The notes beneath the pieces were generated by a model that was not told the origin of the DNA, did not search any database, and saw nothing but the letters and a program-made list of their open reading frames with translations. Below, in pieces: positions 1 to 9,646 of a DNA stretch of 64,000 bases. Position 1 is the first letter of the stretch; the number at the start of each line of letters is the position of its first letter. The stretch is from Neptunicoccus sediminis (GTDB lineage Bacteria > Pseudomonadota > Alphaproteobacteria > Rhodobacterales > Rhodobacteraceae): contig NZ_MDVX01000004.1 of the NCBI RefSeq assembly GCF_001719615.1, positions 1 through 64,000 on the forward strand, given 5' to 3'. The position numbers were made by a program, and so were the translations under genes.

Positions 1-1303
1 CGTAGCTGGATGCAACATCACCCATTGAATGACCTGTAATAAAATCAGATATATCTTTTTTGACGTCAACATCTCGCATCAAATCTTTCAATGTGCCTCT
101 AAATGAGTGAATAACCTTTTCCTTATCCGTAACAACATTGCGAACAATTTTCATGACGTGCTTAGATGCGCTGGTGCTGGCTTTACCGTCAGAATCTAAA
201 TTATAATCAAACAAACGCCCATTACCTTTTTTCAATTTAACAATATCTGGAATTGGAACTAATCGTTTTGAACCTTCATTTTTGACAAGAGCAGATGTTA
301 AATCAAAATATCTAATTCCATCTGTGACGTGATATTGCGACCAATCAAGCAAAGCAACTTCGTCTAGTCTCATTCCAGTTGTTAACAGCAGGGTGATTAA
401 CAGCCGATCCTGTTTTTCCATTTTTTGCGCAAAAATAGCGTGTAATTCTTTTTCAGAAAACGGCCTATATTTTTTCGATTTAACGCCATAGCCAGCCAGT
501 TTAAGTTGCACAAATGGATTTTCTTTAATGTCACCAGCTTTTTCTGACCATGTAAGCAAAGCTGAAACTGCACTAATTTTTGATTTAATCGTTTTGAAAG
601 CTTTGCCGCTAACGTGCATTTTTTGCGCATATTCATAAGCATGTTGTTTGGTGACGTCTGTTATTGGCATATCACCAACTGCTGTAACAAATTCAGTTAT
701 AGCCCGTTTTGCGGCAGATTTTGTTCTGTCCCGATCCCAATGACGATTTTCTAGATAATGGTTGTAATAGATTGAAATGTAGTTTTCGCTAATGACATTA
801 GGGGAGTGAATTTCGGTTAAATGTTGGTCATCAACAGCCTTCATTTTGTCCATTTCAAATGCATAATTTTCGTTAAGAAACAGTTTTTCAGCAATTGGAA
901 CAAGATTGGCAAAAGCGGGATTTGGAATGGAAAACAGGTTAGTTGTTAGCTCTGAAATTGCACTATCAACAATATTCAAAACGTCTCTTTTTCCCTTTTC
1001 ACTTTTCATCTCTTGACGAACGTCAGTGTCTGGCAAAACTTTTGATACAATCGCTTGCATCATATCCAAAGTTTCTTCGCTCAACTGGTCAACTTGGCTG
1101 GCGCTTGCACGATCAAAATCACGGTAAATGGCTGCTGCAATATCGTGCATCTTCTGGCCAGCTATCCGCTTATCAGCAGTGCCAGTGCTACGCCGCATCT
1201 GTATACGGTTGAAAGAGGGTCGCAATTTCTCTGGAATGGTAACAGTGACATACCATTTTTGCTTTGCTTTATAGAAAAATAGCGTTGGTGCTGGATAGGT
1301 CAT
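1..1303 (-). CDS. Tyrosine recombinase / integrase of an integrative element, truncated by the window edge
   Basis: I translated this minus-strand frame by hand. It stays open for about 434 codons from an ATG at 1303 to the window edge. The N-terminus (LFFYKAKQKWYVTVTIPEKL) resembles the DUF6538-type N-terminus of alphaproteobacterial integrases. A core-binding region follows. The catalytic domain shows the conserved Arg in TTGMRLDE, HSFRG (His-x-x-Arg) and TGHS; nine residues after that His comes the expected nucleophilic Tyr, encoded at 2-4. Only the extreme C-terminus is missing. The gene is AT-rich compared with everything after 1.5 kb. It points away from the 3' end of the neighbouring tRNA-Ser, the classic arrangement for an element integrated into a tRNA gene. 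No excisionase is visible in the window. The integrase call is firm; the nature of the element is unknown. Confidence 0.93.
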   Translation of the reverse strand, partial: MTYPAPTLFFYKAKQKWYVTVTIPEKLRPSFNRIQMRRSTGTADKRIAGQKMHDIAAAIYRDFDRASASQVDQLSEETLDMMQAIVSKVLPDTDVRQEMKSEKGKRDVLNIVDSAISELTTNLFSIPNPAFANLVPIAEKLFLNENYAFEMDKMKAVDDQHLTEIHSPNVISENYISIYYNHYLENRHWDRDRTKSAAKRAITEFVTAVGDMPITDVTKQHAYEYAQKMHVSGKAFKTIKSKISAVSALLTWSEKAGDIKENPFVQLKLAGYGVKSKKYRPFSEKELHAIFAQKMEKQDRLLITLLLTTGMRLDEVALLDWSQYHVTDGIRYFDLTSALVKNEGSKRLVPIPDIVKLKKGNGRLFDYNLDSDGKASTSASKHVMKIVRNVVTDKEKVIHSFRGTLKDLMRDVDVKKDISDFITGHSMGDVASSY

Positions 1304-1412
1304 GATTGGATTTCCCGAATGGTGCTACTACACAAATAATACCCGTGATAGTATCCATAAACGATGACTTGGCGTTAAAATCAAGGAAAAAAGGGGTTTT
1401 GGGGAGTATGGC
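1304..1412. other. Probable att junction of the integrated element at the tRNA-Ser 3' end
   Basis: This short gap between the integrase start and the tRNA contains no gene. Base composition changes from AT-rich to the GC-rich chromosome across it. Integrases of this family commonly recombine at the 3' end of tRNA genes, so the att core should overlap the last bases of the tRNA and the bases just beyond its CCA. The partner repeat at the other end of the element is outside the window, so the core cannot be defined here. Confidence 0.5.
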
Positions 1413-1497
1413 GGAGAGACAGGGATTCGAACCCTGGGTCCCCAGAAGGGACAACGGTTTTCGAGACCGCCCCGTTCGACCACTCCGGCACCTCTCC
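1409..1497 (-). tRNA. tRNA-Ser(CGA)
   Basis: The reverse complement folds as a class II tRNA. The acceptor stem GGAGAGG pairs with TCTCTCC (one G-U pair), followed by discriminator G and an encoded CCA. The anticodon loop CTCGAAA gives anticodon CGA, reading UCG. There is a long serine-type variable arm, and the T arm CAGGG-TTCGAAT-CCCTG is perfect. The length is 89 nt including CCA. It is intact even though an integrase lies directly downstream of its 3' end. Confidence 0.96.
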
Positions 1498-1622
1498 GCG
1501 GGGTGTTGCTGGTCGCAACGGGCGCTTCTTAGCTAGGGTTGGGACGCGGCGCAAGGCTGAAAGCACTGGACAGGGGCAGGTTGGCTTGTCAAAAGCGCAA
1601 GAAAACGGAAATCGGGTGACTT

Positions 1623-3560
1623 ATGGCGGGCGCGGGCGCAACGATCAAACAGGTTCTGGATGCAGCAGAGCAGGCAGCAAAAGCCGGTGATGTGGCGCGT
1701 GCTGTTGCACTTTACCGGCAGATTCTGACCAAAGCGCCCAAGCATTCCAAAGCCAAGAAAGCACTGGCCCGGCTGGAAAAACAGGGCGGAGCGGCCAATC
1801 GCGCCATGACGCAGGCCGATGCCAATGCGCTGGTGCAGGTCTTGAACGGGGGCGATTTTGCGCGGGCCCGTCAGGTGGCCGAAGAAATGGCGCGGGCCTT
1901 TCCGAACGAACCGTTTATTTACAACATTCTGGGCTACACATGCGGTATGCTCGGGGATCAGAAAGCGGCGATTGAGGCCTATAAATGGGCGATCAAGCTG
2001 AACCCGAATTTTGTCGAGGCGATGTCGAATTACGGCTCCTATCTGGTGCAGATCGACCGTGCGGCGGATGCGGTTCCGGTATTGCAAAAGGCTGTGACCA
2101 AAAAGCCCGATTACGCCGAGGCTCATCACAATCTCGGCGTTGCCTATGCTGCGGTCGACCAGCTAGACAAGGCTATGCAGCACTATGACCTCGCTCTACG
2201 TCACGCGCCGCGCTATGCCAACGCGCTAAACAGTCGGGGCAGTCTAAAGTCCACGCTGAATGATCGCATCGGGGCAGAGGCGGATTTTCGGGCAGCTTTG
2301 CAAATCGCGCCGAATGACACCGGCGCGATGGTCAATTTGGGTGGCGTTTTGTCCGCTGACGGTAAAAGTAGCGAAGCGACAGAGATTTTGGAAAAGGCGG
2401 CTGCGCTTGATCCGCGAAATATAGAAACTTTTGTGCAGCTTGGTATTATCCTGAATGAATCGGGTCGGAATGAGGCCGCTCTCTCGTCCTTTCGTAAGGT
2501 GCTGGAGATTAACCCGAACCACGCCAAAACACTGCGGTTGATGCTTGGTCTTGTGCCGGCTGAGGAACGGGCAGGGGTGGTGGAGCATATCCAGCGGTTG
2601 TTTGAGGATCCGGCGACGCCCGATCTTGATAAGGTGCAGTTGGGGTTTGCCCTTGGCGAGCATTATGAAAAACAGGCGGCGTATGAACAGAGCTTTGTCT
2701 GTCTGGATCAGGCCAACCGGCTGTATCGGGCAGCACTTCCGCCTATGCCCCAAAGCGACGACGAGAAGTTCGACCGGATTACCGGGCTTTTCGACTCGGA
2801 CGCCTTTGCCAAGCTGAAAGACGCCTCCGATCCAAGCGATGCGCCGGTGTTTGTGCTTGGGATGATGCGCTCTGGCACGTCTTTGGTGGAGCAGATCATC
2901 GCCACCCATTCTGCGGTTTATGGCGCGGGAGAGCTGAACACCGCGACTGATCTGGCCAGACCGCTTTATGACAAAGGCAGCAGGGCAACCCTTGCGGATG
3001 CGAGAACGTTCACAGAAGGCTATTTGCGGGATCTGCTGCGCAACGCCGGCGATGTACGCCATGTGGTCGATAAGATGCCGGGGAATTTCTTTAACGTCGG
3101 TTTGATCCGTACCCTGTTTCCCAACGCGAAGATCGTCAATACGGTGCGCGATCCGCGGGACAATTGCTTTTCTATCTACAAAAACTTCTTTGACACCTAC
3201 GCCCATCAATACGCCTATGATCAGGGCGAACTCGCCCGTTTTGCCAATCGCTACAAGGCGATGATGAACCGATGGGACGAATTGTTCCCCGACGCCGTTT
3301 ACCATATCCGCTACGAATCTCTCGTGACAGATCAGGAGGCCGAGAGCCGCAAGCTGCTGGCCTATCTGGGCCTGCCGTGGGAAGACAGCGTTCTGGAGTT
3401 CCACAAGACAGAGCGTGCGGTGCGCACCGCCAGTGTCAATCAAGTGCGTCAGAAGATTTACCGCTCTTCGGTGAAATCCTGGCAGAATTACGAACCCTAC
3501 CTGCAAGAGCTGATCGACGGTCTGGACCGCGAACTCTGGGGGGATGCGTTTGTTGACTGA
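1623..3560 (+). CDS. TPR-repeat sulfotransferase
   Basis: The protein has 645 residues. The N-terminal half is a chain of tetratricopeptide-like helical repeats, roughly residues 10-60 and 95-300. The C-terminal half, from about residue 408, is a PAPS-dependent sulfotransferase domain. FVLGMMRSGTSLVEQI matches the 5'-phosphosulfate-binding loop and VRDPRDNCFSIYKNFF the 3'-phosphate-binding region. Such proteins transfer sulfate from PAPS to a substrate that cannot be read from sequence; the TPR part probably recruits a protein or glycan partner. No signal peptide is seen, so it is likely cytoplasmic. It stands alone between the tRNA-Ser/integrase junction and the rplU operon, and its base composition matches the chromosome. 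Family assignment is strong; the substrate is unknown. Confidence 0.88.
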   Translation: MAGAGATIKQVLDAAEQAAKAGDVARAVALYRQILTKAPKHSKAKKALARLEKQGGAANRAMTQADANALVQVLNGGDFARARQVAEEMARAFPNEPFIYNILGYTCGMLGDQKAAIEAYKWAIKLNPNFVEAMSNYGSYLVQIDRAADAVPVLQKAVTKKPDYAEAHHNLGVAYAAVDQLDKAMQHYDLALRHAPRYANALNSRGSLKSTLNDRIGAEADFRAALQIAPNDTGAMVNLGGVLSADGKSSEATEILEKAAALDPRNIETFVQLGIILNESGRNEAALSSFRKVLEINPNHAKTLRLMLGLVPAEERAGVVEHIQRLFEDPATPDLDKVQLGFALGEHYEKQAAYEQSFVCLDQANRLYRAALPPMPQSDDEKFDRITGLFDSDAFAKLKDASDPSDAPVFVLGMMRSGTSLVEQIIATHSAVYGAGELNTATDLARPLYDKGSRATLADARTFTEGYLRDLLRNAGDVRHVVDKMPGNFFNVGLIRTLFPNAKIVNTVRDPRDNCFSIYKNFFDTYAHQYAYDQGELARFANRYKAMMNRWDELFPDAVYHIRYESLVTDQEAESRKLLAYLGLPWEDSVLEFHKTERAVRTASVNQVRQKIYRSSVKSWQNYEPYLQELIDGLDRELWGDAFVD

Positions 3561-3601
3561 CACGGCCTGTGCCATAAAGACCGGAAATCTGCGCAAACGG
3601 G

Positions 3602-3630
3602 TTGACAACAGGGCAGTGATACAGGATACC
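3602..3630 (+). promoter_or_regulatory. Candidate sigma-70 promoter of the rplU operon
   Basis: A perfect -35 hexamer TTGACA (3602-3607) is followed after 17 bp by GATACC (3625-3630) as a plausible -10. It lies about 160 bp upstream of rplU with no other gene between. Motif match only. Confidence 0.5.
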
Positions 3631-3790
3631 CCGCCCACCTGACCGACATCCGTCCGTTGGGTTCTTTTAATGTCGTCTTTTATAGACGCGCCGTCCGAGG
3701 CAGGGTCCAACCCTACAAACACCGCCGGTTCTGATCTTTGGGTCAGGTCACAGGGGGCCGCAGGACGCGGTAGATAAGAAGGTCGAACAT

Positions 3791-4474
3791 ATGTTCGCAG
3801 TCGTAAAAACTGGTGGCAAACAGTATAAAGTTGCTTCTGGCGATGTGCTGAAAATCGAAAAGATTGCAGGTAACGCCGGTGAAACCGTTCAATTCAACGA
3901 AGTTCTGATGCTGGGTGGCGACAAAACCACCGTTGGCGCACCAACTGTCGAAGGCGCTGGTGTTCAGGCTGAGATCCTTGAGCAGGGCAAAGGCCCCAAG
4001 GTTATCAACTACGTCAAACGTCGTCGGAAACACTCGTCCCAGCGTAAAAAAGGCCACCGTCAGCAACTGACCGTTTTGCGGATCACTGACATTCTGGCAT
4101 CTGGCGCTGACAAATCCGGCGTAACTGCTGCTGTAAACGGTGCGGGCTTTGTGGCCACTGCTGCTGTTGCAGAGGCGGCTGCCCCGAAAAAAGCCAAGGC
4201 AGACAAGAAAGCAGCCCCTAAAGCTGCGAAAAAATCCGAAGCAAAAGCCGAGAAAGCTGCTCCTGCGGCCGAAGGTGCTGACGATCTGAAAAAACTGTCC
4301 GGTGTTGGTCCAGCTCTCGAGAAGAAACTGCACGCTGCCGGCGTGACAACTTTCGCACAGATTGCTGGCTGGGGTGCTGATGAAATCGCTGAATTCGACG
4401 AGAAATTGTCGTTTAAGGGTCGCATCGAGCGCGAAGGTTGGGTAGACCAAGCTAAAGATCTGGCTAAAGGCTAA
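3791..4474 (+). CDS. rplU: 50S ribosomal protein L21 with C-terminal helix-hairpin-helix extension
   Basis: Residues 1 to about 103 are a normal L21 ([14 protein letters not shown] start, the basic stretch [19 protein letters not shown] and a TVLRITDI end), which binds 23S rRNA in the large subunit. The protein then continues to 227 residues, about twice the usual length. An Ala/Lys-rich linker (about 120-165) leads to a domain starting [17 protein letters not shown], typical of a helix-hairpin-helix/Rad51-N-like nucleic-acid-binding fold. Similar extensions are known in alphaproteobacterial L21 proteins; their job is not established. An AGAAGG ribosome binding site precedes the ATG. rpmA follows after 11 nt in the usual rplU-rpmA operon. 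Confidence 0.96.
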   Translation: MFAVVKTGGKQYKVASGDVLKIEKIAGNAGETVQFNEVLMLGGDKTTVGAPTVEGAGVQAEILEQGKGPKVINYVKRRRKHSSQRKKGHRQQLTVLRITDILASGADKSGVTAAVNGAGFVATAAVAEAAAPKKAKADKKAAPKAAKKSEAKAEKAAPAAEGADDLKKLSGVGPALEKKLHAAGVTTFAQIAGWGADEIAEFDEKLSFKGRIEREGWVDQAKDLAKG

Positions 4475-4485
4475 GGAGAGAACTC

Positions 4486-4755
4486 ATGGCACATAAAAAA
4501 GCAGGCGGTTCATCCCGTAACGGTCGCGACTCCGCAGGGCGTCGTCTTGGCATCAAAAAGTTCGGTGGCGAAGCTGTCATCCCGGGCAACATCATCGCGC
4601 GTCAGCGCGGCAATAAGTGGTGGCCAGGTGAAGGCGTCGGCCAAGGCAAGGATCACACGATCTTTGCAACAGTCGAAGGCGCCGTGACATTCCGTAAGGG
4701 ATTCAAAAACCGCACCTTTATTTCTGTCCTCCCTCAAGCAGAGGCCGCAGAATAA
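4486..4755 (+). CDS. rpmA: 50S ribosomal protein L27
   Basis: This is an 89-residue L27 with the family start [16 protein letters not shown] and the conserved GNIIARQRG motif. L27 sits near the peptidyl-transferase centre, where its N-terminal tail contacts the P-site tRNA. There is no cleavable N-terminal extension. It is cotranscribed with rplU (11 nt gap, ribosome binding site AAGGAGAG) and followed by a clear terminator, which separates the ribosomal pair from the downstream genes. Confidence 0.98.
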   Translation: MAHKKAGGSSRNGRDSAGRRLGIKKFGGEAVIPGNIIARQRGNKWWPGEGVGQGKDHTIFATVEGAVTFRKGFKNRTFISVLPQAEAAE

Positions 4756-4786
4756 GCCGAACCAAAATCGGAATTTCAAAATTCTT

Positions 4787-4813
4787 AAGGGTCGGTTGAA
4801 AAACCGGCCCTTT
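4787..4813 (+). terminator. Rho-independent terminator after rpmA
   Basis: An 11-bp stem (AAGGGTCGGTT pairing with AACCGGCCCTT, one G-U pair) has a GAAA loop and is followed by TTTCCCGTTTTT. It lies 31 nt downstream of the rpmA stop codon. Confidence 0.85.
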
Positions 4814-4836
4814 CCCGTTTTTAGAGGTCATTTTTT

Positions 4837-5436
4837 ATGGGCGTTGCAACCGCAACATTTCTGGCTTTTGCGGCCAGTCAGGTGGGCACACCGGGTCCGG
4901 CAAACATGGCGTTGCTGGCAACGGGTGCGCGCTACGGGTTGCGCGATGCCCTGCCGTTTGTTGCAGGGGTGGCCTTTGGCAAACAGTTGATTATCTGGCC
5001 CATCGGGTTTGGATTGATGGGGTTGGCGACCCAGCTGCCCTGGCTGTTTACAACGCTGAAATTCGCATCTGCGGCCTATATTTTCTGGCTGGCGTGGAAG
5101 GTTGCAAACCTGAAGCTCTCGCCCGGACGGGCCGATGATGATGCGCCCGGTTTTGCGGCGGGTCTGGTGGTTCATCCGCTAAACCCCAAGGCTTGGGCAA
5201 TGATTACCGCCGGATTCACCAATTTTGTGGATCCCGGCACACCAACGTTACAGGCGACCGCTATCATTGCGGCCTGTCTGTTTGCCTGTCAGATTGTTTT
5301 GCACCCTTTGTGGTGCTGGGGAGGAGACAGACTGGCGGCGACTGTTGCAGGGAAGCCTGCTGAACGTTGGCTTATGTGGGCGCTGGCTGCGCTTACGGTC
5401 TTAAGTGTGTTATTTGTATTGGTTCAGGGAGGTTGA
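4837..5436 (+). CDS. LysE/RhtB-family amino acid exporter
   Basis: A 199-residue hydrophobic protein with about six membrane segments. The N-terminus carries the LysE/RhtB signature (ASQVGTPGPANMALLATGAR), and a second family motif is seen around VVHPLNPKAW. Members export amino acids or derivatives through the inner membrane; the substrate cannot be told from sequence. The ATG at 4837 has AGAGG upstream. Three nucleotides separate it from the GNAT gene, so the two are probably cotranscribed between the ribosomal pair and obgE. Confidence 0.87.
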   Translation: MGVATATFLAFAASQVGTPGPANMALLATGARYGLRDALPFVAGVAFGKQLIIWPIGFGLMGLATQLPWLFTTLKFASAAYIFWLAWKVANLKLSPGRADDDAPGFAAGLVVHPLNPKAWAMITAGFTNFVDPGTPTLQATAIIAACLFACQIVLHPLWCWGGDRLAATVAGKPAERWLMWALAALTVLSVLFVLVQGG

Positions 5437-5439
5437 TCC

Positions 5440-5982
5440 ATGATACAGTCTGAAATTTCCGGCCAGATGGTCATTCCGGCAGGGCGGTTTACGCTCCGCC
5501 CCGTGCGGCCCTCTGATCTGGGGTTAATCGAACTTTTCGCCGGGGACGAGCGGCTGGCCCGCATGACCCGCAACATCGCCCATCCGTTACCACCGGGCGC
5601 GGTTTCCCTATTCCTTGATCGTGTCAGCAAACCGGACAGCGCCGAGAAAGTCTGGGCCATTGACGGCACGGCACAGGACGCTGGCGAGTTGTTGGGTCTG
5701 ATGGAGCTGGAGCAGGTCACAGAAGGCCAGTCCGAAGTCAGCTACTGGATCGCACCGCAGTTCTGGAACACCGGACTGGCGAGCGAGGCGCTCAACGCGC
5801 TGGTTGCCGCAAATCCGCTGGATGACGTTTCGATGGTCGCCAGCATCTTTCAGGACAATCCCGCTTCGGCCAAAGTTGTCACCAACGCAGGCTTTGCCCT
5901 GATCGGTGAAAGCGAAGTGTTCTGCCTTGCCCGTAACGGCATGGTGGATACATGGGATTATGTGCTGCGGCTTAAAGAATAG
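5440..5982 (+). CDS. GNAT-family N-acetyltransferase (RimJ-like)
   Basis: A 180-residue protein. FTLRPVRPSDLGLI is the typical start of a GNAT_3/RimJ-type fold, and the mid-region reads SYWIAPQFWNTGLASEALNA, the acetyl-CoA-binding segment. It should transfer an acetyl group from acetyl-CoA to a protein N-terminus or small amine; the substrate is unknown. A strong GGGAGG site precedes the ATG at 5440, and the gene starts three nucleotides after the LysE stop. The obgE gene follows at 6053. Confidence 0.88.
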   Translation: MIQSEISGQMVIPAGRFTLRPVRPSDLGLIELFAGDERLARMTRNIAHPLPPGAVSLFLDRVSKPDSAEKVWAIDGTAQDAGELLGLMELEQVTEGQSEVSYWIAPQFWNTGLASEALNALVAANPLDDVSMVASIFQDNPASAKVVTNAGFALIGESEVFCLARNGMVDTWDYVLRLKE

Positions 5983-6052
5983 ACAACAGTCGGGTTGAGC
6001 CGCATCATTCCTTGATATATCCGTGGCGCAACCTGACAGAAAGCCAGAGACT

Positions 6053-7084
6053 ATGAAATTCCTCGATCTCGCCAAAGTACACCTGAAATCCGGCGCTGGC
6101 GGCAACGGCTGCGTGTCCTTCCGCCGTGCCGCCCATGAAGAATATGGCGGACCGGATGGCGGGAATGGCGGGCAGGGCGGTGATGTCTGGGCCGAGGCGG
6201 TTGAGGGGCTGAATACGCTGATCGACTTCCGTTACCAGCAGCATTTCTTTGCGCAAAACGGTCGGCCCGGCATGGGCAAGCAACGTTCCGGTAAAGATGG
6301 CGAAGATGTGGTTCTGCGCGTTCCTGTGGGCACCGAAATTCTGGAAGAAGACGAAGAAACAGTGATTGCCGATCTGACCGAAGTGGGCCAGCGGGTTCTG
6401 CTTGCGGCGGGGGGCAATGGCGGCTTTGGCAACCTGCACTTCAAATCCTCCACCAATCAGGCCCCACGGCGTGCGAACGCCGGCCAGCCGATTGTGGAAC
6501 GCACCGTCTGGCTGCGTCTGAAACTGATTGCGGATGCAGGCCTGTTGGGGCTGCCGAATGCGGGGAAATCCACCTTCCTTGCGGCAACATCCAATGCGCG
6601 TCCGAAAATTGCGGATTATCCATTTACCACGCTGCACCCGAACCTCGGGGTGGTGGGTGTCGACAACGCCGAATTCGTGATCGCAGATATTCCCGGACTG
6701 ATCGCTGGCGCCCATGAAGGTAAGGGCATCGGGGACCGGTTCCTGGGGCATGTGGAACGCTGCGCCGTTCTGTTGCACCTGGTTGATGGCACCAGCGATG
6801 ATGTTGTGGCGGATTACCACACTATTATCAACGAGTTGGAGCAATACGGCGGTGAGCTGGCCCATAAGCCCCGTGTCACTGCGCTTAACAAAATCGACGC
6901 GTTGGACGATGTAGAACAGGCCGAAAAACACAACGCGCTGGAACAGGCGTCCGGTGGCGAGGTGCTGCAAATTTCAGGTGTGGCCCGTGAAGGTCTGACC
7001 GAAGTTCTGCGCGCTGTGCGGGCGCAAATCATTACACGGGATACAGCGGAGGCGGCACCGGAGGACACCGGATGGCGTCCGTAG
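6053..7084 (+). CDS. obgE: GTPase Obg (CgtA)
   Basis: The N-terminal Obg fold is glycine-rich ([20 protein letters not shown]), followed by a G domain with G1 [10 protein letters not shown]3 DIPGL and G4 NKID. Obg is an essential GTPase acting in 50S subunit maturation and stress control. I chose the ATG at 6053 because [14 protein letters not shown] is the family start; an in-frame GTG at 6023 would add ten unconserved residues. This gives 343 residues. Its 3' end overlaps proB by 13 nt. The link rplU-rpmA-obgE-proBA is a common bacterial order, here with two inserted genes. Confidence 0.97.
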   Translation: MKFLDLAKVHLKSGAGGNGCVSFRRAAHEEYGGPDGGNGGQGGDVWAEAVEGLNTLIDFRYQQHFFAQNGRPGMGKQRSGKDGEDVVLRVPVGTEILEEDEETVIADLTEVGQRVLLAAGGNGGFGNLHFKSSTNQAPRRANAGQPIVERTVWLRLKLIADAGLLGLPNAGKSTFLAATSNARPKIADYPFTTLHPNLGVVGVDNAEFVIADIPGLIAGAHEGKGIGDRFLGHVERCAVLLHLVDGTSDDVVADYHTIINELEQYGGELAHKPRVTALNKIDALDDVEQAEKHNALEQASGGEVLQISGVAREGLTEVLRAVRAQIITRDTAEAAPEDTGWRP

Positions 7085-8214
7085 AAACCGTGGCCGACCT
7101 GCAAAAAGAGAACCCGCTGCAAACAGCCCAGCGGGTGGTGATCAAAATCGGCTCGGCGCTGTTGGTAGATGCCGAGAGCGGAAAGCTGCGGCTCGACTGG
7201 TTGAAATCGCTCGCCAAGGATATTGCCGCACAAAAACAGCAGGGCCGCGATGTTGTCGTGGTCAGCTCCGGCTCTATCGCATTGGGGCGGCGGGTGCTTG
7301 GCCTGCCGGACGGGGCCTTGCCGCTGGATCAGGCGCAGGCTGCGGCTGCAGTGGGGCAGATCCGTCTGGCGCGGGCCTATGAAGAAATCCTCGCACCTTA
7401 TGGCATCGACACCGCGCAGGTCTTGCTGACGCTGGATGATAGCGCGAACCGGCGGCGCTATCTGAACTCCCGCGCGACTTTCGGCGCTTTGCTCAGCCAC
7501 GGGGTGGTGCCGATCGTGAATGAAAACGATACGGTTGCGACTGATGAAATCCGCTTTGGAGATAACGACCGTCTGGCAGCACAGGTGGCGTCAATGGCGG
7601 GTGCTGATGTGTTGGTGCTGCTATCGGATGTGGACGGTTTCTATTCTGCCAATCCGAAAACCGACCCGACTGCGCAGAAGTTTGAGACTGTGACCGAGAT
7701 CACCCCCGAACTGGAAGCGATGGCAGGGGACGCGGGCACTGCGGCGGCCAAGGGCGGGATGAAAACCAAACTGATGGCAGCAAAGACCGCAATGCGGGCG
7801 GGCTGCGCGATGGCGATTATGGAGGGCAACCAGCACGAGCCGCTGGCCGCCTTGCAAAACGGCACCGCCTGTTCGTGGTTTCTTGCAGCGACCAACCCGC
7901 AAGCCGCACGCAAACAATGGATCGCAGGAATGAAGCCGCGCGGGACGATCATCGTTGACGCCGGCGCTGTTGAAGCCTTGAAATCGGGGAAATCCCTGCT
8001 GGCGGCCGGTGTTGTGTCGGTGCAAGGTACGTTTGAACGGGGTGATCCTGTGCGGATCGCGGATCTGGAAAATAATGAATGCGCACGGGGACTTATCAGT
8101 TACAGTTCAAGTGAATCGGTTGCGATTTCCGGGTGCCGCAGCGTCGAGATTGCCGGGGTGCTCGGCTATGCAGGCCGCGCTGCGCTGGTTCACCGTGACG
8201 ATATGGTGATCTGA
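7072..8214 (+). CDS. proB: Glutamate 5-kinase
   Basis: A 380-residue ProB that phosphorylates glutamate to gamma-glutamyl phosphate, the first step of proline synthesis. The amino acid kinase domain shows [22 protein letters not shown] and [19 protein letters not shown]-terminal PUA domain (from about residue 285) ends the protein. The ATG at 7072 has GGAGGA upstream and lies inside the end of obgE, implying translational coupling. proA follows after 26 nt. Confidence 0.98.
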   Translation: MASVETVADLQKENPLQTAQRVVIKIGSALLVDAESGKLRLDWLKSLAKDIAAQKQQGRDVVVVSSGSIALGRRVLGLPDGALPLDQAQAAAAVGQIRLARAYEEILAPYGIDTAQVLLTLDDSANRRRYLNSRATFGALLSHGVVPIVNENDTVATDEIRFGDNDRLAAQVASMAGADVLVLLSDVDGFYSANPKTDPTAQKFETVTEITPELEAMAGDAGTAAAKGGMKTKLMAAKTAMRAGCAMAIMEGNQHEPLAALQNGTACSWFLAATNPQAARKQWIAGMKPRGTIIVDAGAVEALKSGKSLLAAGVVSVQGTFERGDPVRIADLENNECARGLISYSSSESVAISGCRSVEIAGVLGYAGRAALVHRDDMVI

Positions 8215-8240
8215 CACTTTAGGAAAATTCGAGGGACGAA

Positions 8241-9494
8241 ATGGATATTCAGGCAGAGATGCAGCGCATCGGCGCAGATGCCAAGGCCGCCAGCAAAGAG
8301 CTGGCCTATGCAACGCCGGCACAAAAAGAAACCGCCTTGAATAAGGCCGCTGATGCGATGCTGGAACGGATGTCCGACATCATCGCCGCTAACGCCAAGG
8401 ATCTGGAATTTGGCCGCGAGAAGGGGCTTTCGCCTGCGATGATGGACCGCCTGTTGCTGGACGCGGACCGGATTCGCGCCATGGCGGATGGTGTCCGCTC
8501 GGTTGCGGGGCAGGATGATCCTGTCGGAAAGGTGATCGCTGAATGGACCCAGCCGACAGGTTTGCGGATTGAAAGAGTGCGCACACCGCTCGGGGTGATT
8601 GGCGTGATTTATGAAAGCCGTCCCAATGTGACCGCGGATGCCGGAGCATTGTGCCTGAAGGCGGGGAATGCCGCGATCCTGCGCGGCGGTTCCGAAAGCT
8701 TCCATTCCTCGACTGCGATTTATGAATGCCTGAAAACCGGACTGGCGGCGGCAGGCCTGCCTGAAACCGCGATCCAACTGGTGCCAACGCGGGATCGTGC
8801 GGCTGTTGGGGAAATGTTAACAATGACCGATTACATAGACGTCATCGTTCCCCGTGGTGGCAAGGGGCTGGTTGTTCGGGTGCAGGCGGACGCCCGTGTG
8901 CCGGTTTTTGCCCATCTTGAAGGGATTTGTCATATCTATGTGGATGCCAGCGCGGATATTGAAAAAACCCGCGCGGTTGTTCTGAACGCGAAGACCCGTC
9001 GCACTGGCATCTGCGGCTCGGCAGAGTGTTTGCTGGTGGATCGCGCCTTTTTTGACGCGCATGGCGCCCCTTTTGTTGAGGATCTTCTGAAGGCGGGTGT
9101 AGAGGTGCGTGCAGATACCGGCTTGCAGGGTATCAAGGGAGTTTCCAGGGCGGCTGCGGATGATTTCGGGCATGAGTTTCTCGACATGATCATCGCTGCG
9201 AAACTGGTAGACGGCGTGGACGGTGCGATTGCCCATATTCAGGAATACGGCTCGAACCACACCGATTGCATCATGGCAGAGTCCGCCGCGCCGGTAGAGC
9301 GTTTCTTCTCTCGGTTGGACAGCGCAATCCTGATGCACAATGCTTCAACCCAGTTTGCCGACGGGGGAGAATTTGGAATGGGTGCAGAAATCGGCATCGC
9401 CACCGGAAAGATGCACGCACGGGGACCGGTGGGGGCAGAACAGCTTACCAGTTTCAAATATCTGGTGCGGGGCAACGGAACCACACGCTCTTAA
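8241..9494 (+). CDS. proA: Gamma-glutamyl phosphate reductase
   Basis: A 417-residue member of the aldehyde dehydrogenase superfamily that reduces gamma-glutamyl phosphate to glutamate semialdehyde with NADPH. Family motifs are [25 protein letters not shown] and the catalytic-Cys segment [15 protein letters not shown]. The end [19 protein letters not shown] is typical. It directly follows proB and is closed by the terminator at 9563. Confidence 0.98.
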   Translation: MDIQAEMQRIGADAKAASKELAYATPAQKETALNKAADAMLERMSDIIAANAKDLEFGREKGLSPAMMDRLLLDADRIRAMADGVRSVAGQDDPVGKVIAEWTQPTGLRIERVRTPLGVIGVIYESRPNVTADAGALCLKAGNAAILRGGSESFHSSTAIYECLKTGLAAAGLPETAIQLVPTRDRAAVGEMLTMTDYIDVIVPRGGKGLVVRVQADARVPVFAHLEGICHIYVDASADIEKTRAVVLNAKTRRTGICGSAECLLVDRAFFDAHGAPFVEDLLKAGVEVRADTGLQGIKGVSRAAADDFGHEFLDMIIAAKLVDGVDGAIAHIQEYGSNHTDCIMAESAAPVERFFSRLDSAILMHNASTQFADGGEFGMGAEIGIATGKMHARGPVGAEQLTSFKYLVRGNGTTRS

Positions 9495-9562
9495 TTCCTC
9501 AAATTTAATGCGTTTAATCAGACACTTGCGCGGATTGCTTTGAGCATCTGAAATTCGGATAT

Positions 9563-9590
9563 AAAAAAACCCGCTTGTGCGGGTTTTTTT
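9563..9590. terminator. Bidirectional terminator between proA and the convergent MepK-like gene
   Basis: The stem AAAACCCGC pairs with GCGGGTTTT around a TTGT loop. A-runs and T-runs on both sides allow it to stop transcription from either strand; proA (+) and the 9647 gene (-) converge on it. Confidence 0.9.
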
Positions 9591-9646
9591 GCATCTTTGC
9601 GGGAACTTTTGTGAACCTCGCGCGTTAACTTGTTAGAAACGCAATA

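Noticed and set aside
2244-3722. Long minus-strand open frame opposite the TPR-sulfotransferase
   Set aside because: It lies antisense to a gene with clear domains, has no recognisable motifs and is a by-product of GC-rich codon use.
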